From Actinomycetes bacterium (lineage in GTDB: Bacteria; Actinomycetota; Thermoleophilia; Solirubrobacterales; 70-9), in contig JAEYSQ010000120.1 in the NCBI GenBank assembly GCA_023434465.1, positions 1 to 8,591 on the forward strand: a DNA stretch of 8,591 bases, in the 5' to 3' direction. This document shows positions 6,643 through 8,591 of the stretch, piece by piece; positions within the stretch are counted from its first letter, which is position 1, and every line of letters begins with the position of its first letter. A model generated the notes under the pieces. It had not been told where the DNA came from. It saw only the letters and a list, made by a program, of their open reading frames with translations, and made no database searches. The position numbers and the translations under genes are program-made.

Positions 6643-6849
6643 TCAGGTCTTGCCACGCTGATCGAGTAGCGTGGAGTCAGGCCGTTCTTCTTCGGTGGCA
6701 CCTTCGGGCTTCTGGGCCGGATCTTCGGTATCCGGCCCAGGATGCGCGTTTATGCCGCTGCCTTTCCGGGTCTTCAGTCCGTAGGCCGTCCCGATAAAGG
6801 TGACGATCACCACGGCAATCACGATCAGCGTTGTCGGCTCGAAGTTCAC
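6643..6849 (-). CDS. small single-pass membrane protein, function unknown
   Basis: 68 residues from a GTG start. A short N-terminus (MNFEP) is followed by one strongly hydrophobic helix, TTLIVIAVVIVTFIGTAYGL (6-25), then KTRKGSG and a polar, Pro/Glu/Asp-rich tail to the end. The positive residues after the helix suggest an outside N-terminus and a cytoplasmic tail. Codon use is GC-biased at third positions, which supports a real gene. No ribosome binding site is visible: a strong hairpin (6851-6875) ends one base before the start codon, so the mRNA may be leaderless or nearly so. I do not recognise a family. It lies 68 bases downstream of vapC on the same strand and ends flush against the stop codon of the convergent ferritin-like gene. 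Confidence 0.6.
   Translation of the reverse strand: MNFEPTTLIVIAVVIVTFIGTAYGLKTRKGSGINAHPGPDTEDPAQKPEGATEEERPDSTLLDQRGKT
6653..6674. terminator. hairpin at the convergent gene ends, possible terminator
   Basis: CCACGCT (6653-6659) and AGCGTGG (6668-6674) form a perfect 7-bp stem with an 8-base loop, 11 bases after the ferritin-like stop codon. No U-tract follows on either strand, as is common for terminators in high-GC actinobacteria. It lies inside the last codons of the opposing small gene, so it could serve the + strand transcript; for the - strand gene it would act before the stop codon, which makes that use unlikely. Confidence 0.4.
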
Positions 6850-6850
6850 A

Positions 6851-6875
6851 CGCGGCCGGTACCCACCGGACCGCG
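6851..6875. repeat. GC-rich inverted repeat between vapC and the small membrane protein gene
   Basis: CGCGGCCGGT (6851-6860) pairs with ACCGGACCGCG (6865-6875), a 10-bp stem with one bulged base and the 4-base loop ACCC. It stands 42 bases after the vapC stop, where it could end the toxin-antitoxin transcript, but there is no T-run after it and it touches the next start codon. On the - strand the same bases contain GGGTAC (6864-6859), see findings, so it may instead be part of a promoter. Confidence 0.4.
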
Positions 6876-6917
6876 GGTCTATTCGCGGAACTCGTGTCGG
6901 TGTCGACTGGCTTCCGG

Positions 6918-7316
6918 TCAGACCTGGCGAACTTCCAACGAGTCGATCCCTTCGAAGTCGTGTGGATTGGCGGTGAAGAGCGGCAAGCCTCGGGAGATCG
7001 CTGTCGCGGCGATCATCGCGTCGAGCGAGCGGGCCGTGGTCTTCCTGCCGGACTTTCGAAGGTTCGCGGCCACGGTCCCGAAGGTTCGTGCGGCCTGGTC
7101 ATCGAACGGAATCGGATCGAAGTCAGCTTGTGCCAGAAGCAGGTGAGACTGACGAAGCAGACGTTCGGATTCGCTTTCCGCCACCAGCGGGCCGACGGCA
7201 AGTTCCGCCAGGGTGACGGTAGAAATCATCGGCTTACAGGGAAGTCGCTGTGGGTCCAGATTCTCGAGCAGGATCACGGTCGAGGTGTCGAGCATTCCTC
7301 GCTCGATCCGGGTCAT
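6918..7316 (-). CDS. vapC: PIN-domain ribonuclease toxin, VapC family
   Basis: 132 residues, the usual VapC length. The start at ATG 7316 overlaps the vapB stop as ATGA (7316-7313), and a GGA lies 7 bases upstream; an in-frame TTG at 7328 is less likely. PIN acidic residues are all present: Asp10 in MLDTST, Glu38 in TLAELA, Asp99 in SLDAMIAATA, and the closing TANPHDFEGI with Asn117 and Asp120. These hold Mg2+ for RNA cleavage; most VapC toxins cut initiator tRNA, other tRNAs or the sarcin-ricin loop of 23S rRNA, and the target cannot be told from sequence. The protein is cytoplasmic and would be held inactive by the neighbouring antitoxin. All motifs are intact, so it is probably functional. 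Confidence 0.92.
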   Translation of the reverse strand: MTRIERGMLDTSTVILLENLDPQRLPCKPMISTVTLAELAVGPLVAESESERLLRQSHLLLAQADFDPIPFDDQAARTFGTVAANLRKSGRKTTARSLDAMIAATAISRGLPLFTANPHDFEGIDSLEVRQV

Positions 7317-7558
7317 CGCACGTTCCAAAGGTTCGGGTCGAGGATCTCGTCGATATCACGGCGAAGCGATTCCGGATCCATCGCGGGGAGGTTCCGGCGC
7401 CGCTCAATCAATACCTCGGCGGAAAGTGCCTTTCGCACCGGCCTGAGTTCCGCTACGTCTTCGCCGTCCCTGGTGATGATCACCTGCTCCCCGCCTTGAA
7501 CCCGGTCAAGCACTTTGCCGCCTTGATTTCTGAGTTCCCGAACGCTTACCTTTGCCAT
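7313..7558 (-). CDS. vapB: Phd/YefM-type antitoxin, VapB partner of VapC
   Basis: 81 residues. The N-terminal part (MAKVSVRELRNQGGKVLDRV, then GEQVIITRDGEDVAELRPV, 1-41) is the classic Phd/YefM DNA-binding fold that dimerises and binds the operator. The C-terminal part (SAEVLIERRRNLPAMDPESLRRDIDEILDPNLW) is the flexible segment expected to wrap around and block the toxin. It is translationally coupled to vapC by a 4-base overlap. There is no ribosome binding site; an extended -10 element ends 6 bases before the ATG, so the mRNA is probably leaderless. A perfect palindrome in the promoter is the likely site for autorepression. Its first 53 bases are overlapped in another frame by the upstream same-strand gene. 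Confidence 0.92.
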   Translation of the reverse strand: MAKVSVRELRNQGGKVLDRVQGGEQVIITRDGEDVAELRPVRKALSAEVLIERRRNLPAMDPESLRRDIDEILDPNLWNVR

Positions 7559-7964
7559 TACCGGAGTGTATCACCGGTGATACAGGCGCAATTTTGCCGT
7601 GGCTCGCGAAGAATTCGGCCGGGTAGCGGGGGCCGAGACCGAACTCGGGCATCCCGCCTTCGCGATGAGGCTTCTTTCTGCTCCCCGGTTTCGGCATCAC
7701 GATGTCGGTCTTCTCGCAGATGATCTCCATGAAAGTCCGGATCACGGACTCATCGTTCTGGTACTCCGGCCACATGAGGAAGACGAGCCCGATCCCCCTG
7801 CGGTCGGTCAGCGCATAGACCCGACCCCATTCGATCTTGTGGATGAGCCGATCCTTGATCGCCAGGCCGATCGCGGTCGCTCGTTCGTCAAGCCAGTCGT
7901 CATCCACATCGGGAAAGTGGCTTACCTCGATGCAGAAGCTGCGGGACAGCACTTCGTCGTCCAT
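7506..7964 (-). CDS. uncharacterised protein, paralogue of the preceding gene, with an aberrant C-terminal extension
   Basis: 152 residues; ATG 7964 has an excellent ribosome binding site, AAGGAGA (7977-7971). I do not recognise the family. Residues 10-87 are homologous to the neighbouring 99-residue protein: FCIEVSHFPDVDDDWLDERATAIG aligns without gaps, with shared Cys11, Glu13, Phe17-Pro18, Asp21, Trp24-Leu25, Glu27, the Ala-Ile pairs and Arg39-Leu40, and later a helix ending MEIICEK like REIACED. No signal peptide or membrane segment. Residues from about 90 to 152 have no match in the paralogue, are rich in Lys/Arg/Gly/Pro, and run through the vapB promoter and palindrome and 53 bases into vapB in a different frame. 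That part may be a read-on after loss of the old stop; a TGA exists one frame over at 7699-7697. It follows its paralogue by 33 bases, so both are probably one transcript. Confidence 0.72.
   Translation of the reverse strand: MDDEVLSRSFCIEVSHFPDVDDDWLDERATAIGLAIKDRLIHKIEWGRVYALTDRRGIGLVFLMWPEYQNDESVIRTFMEIICEKTDIVMPKPGSRKKPHREGGMPEFGLGPRYPAEFFASHGKIAPVSPVIHSGNGKGKRSGTQKSRRQSA
7565..7573 (-). promoter_or_regulatory. extended -10 promoter element of vapBC
   Basis: Read on the - strand, TGA-TACACT is a TGn extended -10 motif with a TAnnnT hexamer (7570-7565). Six bases separate it from the vapB ATG (7558), so transcription should begin at or next to the A of ATG, giving a leaderless message. 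A TTGC lies at a short -35 distance, but extended -10 promoters do not need a good -35. It overlaps the palindrome at 7567-7584, which fits autorepression by blocking polymerase. Confidence 0.5.
7567..7584. promoter_or_regulatory. 18-bp perfect palindrome, probable VapB operator
   Basis: TGTATCACCGGTGATACA reads the same on both strands over all 18 bases. It starts 8 bases upstream of the vapB start codon and covers most of the vapBC -10 element. Toxin-antitoxin operons of the Phd/VapB class are repressed by the antitoxin or the antitoxin-toxin complex binding exactly such palindromes. The palindrome is seen directly; the binding protein is inferred. Confidence 0.72.
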
Positions 7965-7997
7965 TGTGGGTCTCCTTGGTCGCGAAGGTGAACCGGT

Positions 7998-8297
7998 TCA
8001 GGCCGCGAGGTTCTGATCGCCGGTGAGGTCTTCGCAGGCGATCTCGCGGATGATTCCGACCAGCGTCTCCGGCATCGTGGAATCTGGCCCCGGGCCCTCC
8101 GGGTCGACCTCGAAGAACACCCGGAACCCGCTGATCTCCGGCTCCCCGACCACCGAGTGCCAGAGAAAAGCCCCGTCAAGCCGCTCACCGATTGCATCCT
8201 CGATCGCCTGAGCCTTCTCCAGCAGCCAGGGCAGGTCGGCCCCGGGAAAGTCAGCGAACTCCAGGCAAACCTTCTGCGCTTCGTTTACATCAGTCAT
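7998..8297 (-). CDS. uncharacterised small protein, first of a tandem paralogous pair
   Basis: 99 residues from ATG 8297, chosen over the in-frame ATG 8303 because GAAGGG (8309-8304) lies 6 bases before 8297 and directly touches 8303. The protein begins MTDVNEAQK, then a beta-type stretch VCLEFADFPG, a helix LPWLLEKAQAIEDAIGERL, a beta-rich middle with GEPEISGFRVFFEV, a loop DPEGPGPDSTM and a final helix PETLVGIIREIACED. Such an acidic, compact alpha/beta pattern suggests a small soluble globular domain; no catalytic motif is evident. In the first 31 aligned positions (residues 10-40) it shares 15 identical residues with the next gene, at the same residue numbers. Function unknown. It lies about 100 bases downstream of the N-formylglutamate amidohydrolase-like gene on the same strand, with a hairpin between them. 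Confidence 0.75.
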   Translation of the reverse strand: MTDVNEAQKVCLEFADFPGADLPWLLEKAQAIEDAIGERLDGAFLWHSVVGEPEISGFRVFFEVDPEGPGPDSTMPETLVGIIREIACEDLTGDQNLAA

Positions 8298-8383
8298 CAG
8301 CATCCCTTCGGTCGGAATTCTCAGACCGTCACCAACCAGGCAACGACCCCTTCATCCCATAAGTCCGGAAATCAGATAACTCG

Positions 8384-8399
8384 CCCCCCGAAGGAGGGG
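8384..8399 (-). terminator. UUCG-loop hairpin after the amidohydrolase-like gene
   Basis: On the - strand the sequence directly after the TAA reads CCCCTCC-TTCG-GGGGG, a stem of about five pairs (one T-G) closed by a C(UUCG)G tetraloop, an unusually stable RNA loop. No T-run follows, so it is either a high-GC type terminator or an mRNA-stabilising 3' hairpin. Confidence 0.45.
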
Positions 8400-8591
8400 T
8401 TACGGCAGGTTCCCGGCGTCGATCACCGCGACGATCAGATCCACGATCGGTGATTCGGCGCGGGACGCGGAGGGTTCCTGGAGCCAGTCTTCGATTACGT
8501 CACGACGGATCTCGAGCATGATCGATCGGACCCGGTCGTCGCTCGTGTAGTAGCGACCGGGCGTATAGGTGCCGGAGAATGGCTGGTTCAG
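8400..8591 (-). CDS. N-formylglutamate amidohydrolase-family protein, C-terminal fragment
   Basis: The frame is open from the window edge to TAA at 8402-8400, showing 63 C-terminal residues; the start lies outside. The visible part begins LNQPFSGTYTPGRYY, followed by DDRVRSIMLEIRRDV, then a helical tail ending VAVIDAGNLP. The order 'N-x-P-F-x-G', an aromatic pair, then 'R-V-x-S-I-M-x-E-I-R-R-D' is typical of the C-terminal half of the N-formylglutamate amidohydrolase (HutG-like) family, where the Glu of the EI(R/N)R motif lies near the zinc site. Such enzymes release formate from N-formylglutamate in histidine breakdown, but many members have unknown amide substrates. The call is by motif memory over a short stretch, so family assignment is fair and substrate open. 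Confidence 0.65.
   Translation of the reverse strand: MNQPFSGTYTPGRYYTSDDRVRSIMLEIRRDVIEDWLQEPSASRAESPIVDLIVAVIDAGNLP

Noticed and set aside
6831..7499. A 222-codon open frame on the + strand across vapC and vapB
   Set aside because: It is antisense to two intact toxin-antitoxin genes with all family motifs; the product is Arg/Ser/Gly-rich shadow sequence.
8391..8399. AAGGAGGGG on the + strand, which looks like a strong ribosome binding site
   Set aside because: No start codon with an open frame follows at the right distance; the bases are one arm of the hairpin after the - strand amidohydrolase-like gene.

Overview
This is a GC-rich bacterial chromosome segment, most likely from an actinobacterium and probably from the Thermoleophilia/Solirubrobacterales lineage. 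That placement is inferred from the codon bias, the long basic C-terminal tail on a secreted protein, the Lys/Ala/Ser-rich tail on a ferritin-like protein, several leaderless-looking starts and a sigma-B/F-type stress promoter. No tRNA, rRNA, CRISPR array, insertion sequence or prophage is visible. No gene-free stretch exceeds about 100 bases.

Left part, + strand (1-3283): the 3' end of an SRPBCC-fold (START-like) ligand-binding protein; a complete P1-family (DmpA/NylC-like) self-processing peptidase; a secreted alpha/beta-hydrolase esterase with an extra C-terminal region; and a short acidic protein of unknown function 17 bases after the esterase. Middle (3290-5848, - strand): one large secreted glycoside hydrolase of family 31, convergent with the unknown gene (6 bases between stop codons).

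Centre right: divergent from the hydrolase is a DUF892/YciF-type ferritin-like protein (5941-6642, +) with a histone-like basic tail, preceded by a near-consensus GTTT-N15-GGGTAC promoter. Its stop codon directly abuts that of a small single-pass membrane protein on the - strand (6643-6849). Next on the - strand is a VapB/VapC (Phd-PIN) toxin-antitoxin pair with an ATGA overlap. An 18-bp perfect palindrome overlaps its apparent extended -10 element.

Right end, - strand: two adjacent small genes encode proteins that are clearly paralogous to each other but that I do not recognise. The downstream one reads through the vapB promoter and 53 bases into vapB. The last 192 bases hold the C-terminus of a probable N-formylglutamate amidohydrolase-family protein that does not appear as a complete reading frame because its start lies outside the window. 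A UUCG-loop hairpin follows its stop.

The genes do not form one pathway. The left half reads as housekeeping and secreted hydrolases; the right half is an accessory patchwork of stress protein, toxin-antitoxin and unknown tandem paralogues. The most interesting items are the histone-tailed ferritin-like protein with its stress promoter, the unknown paralogue pair, and the compact overlapping control region of vapBC.
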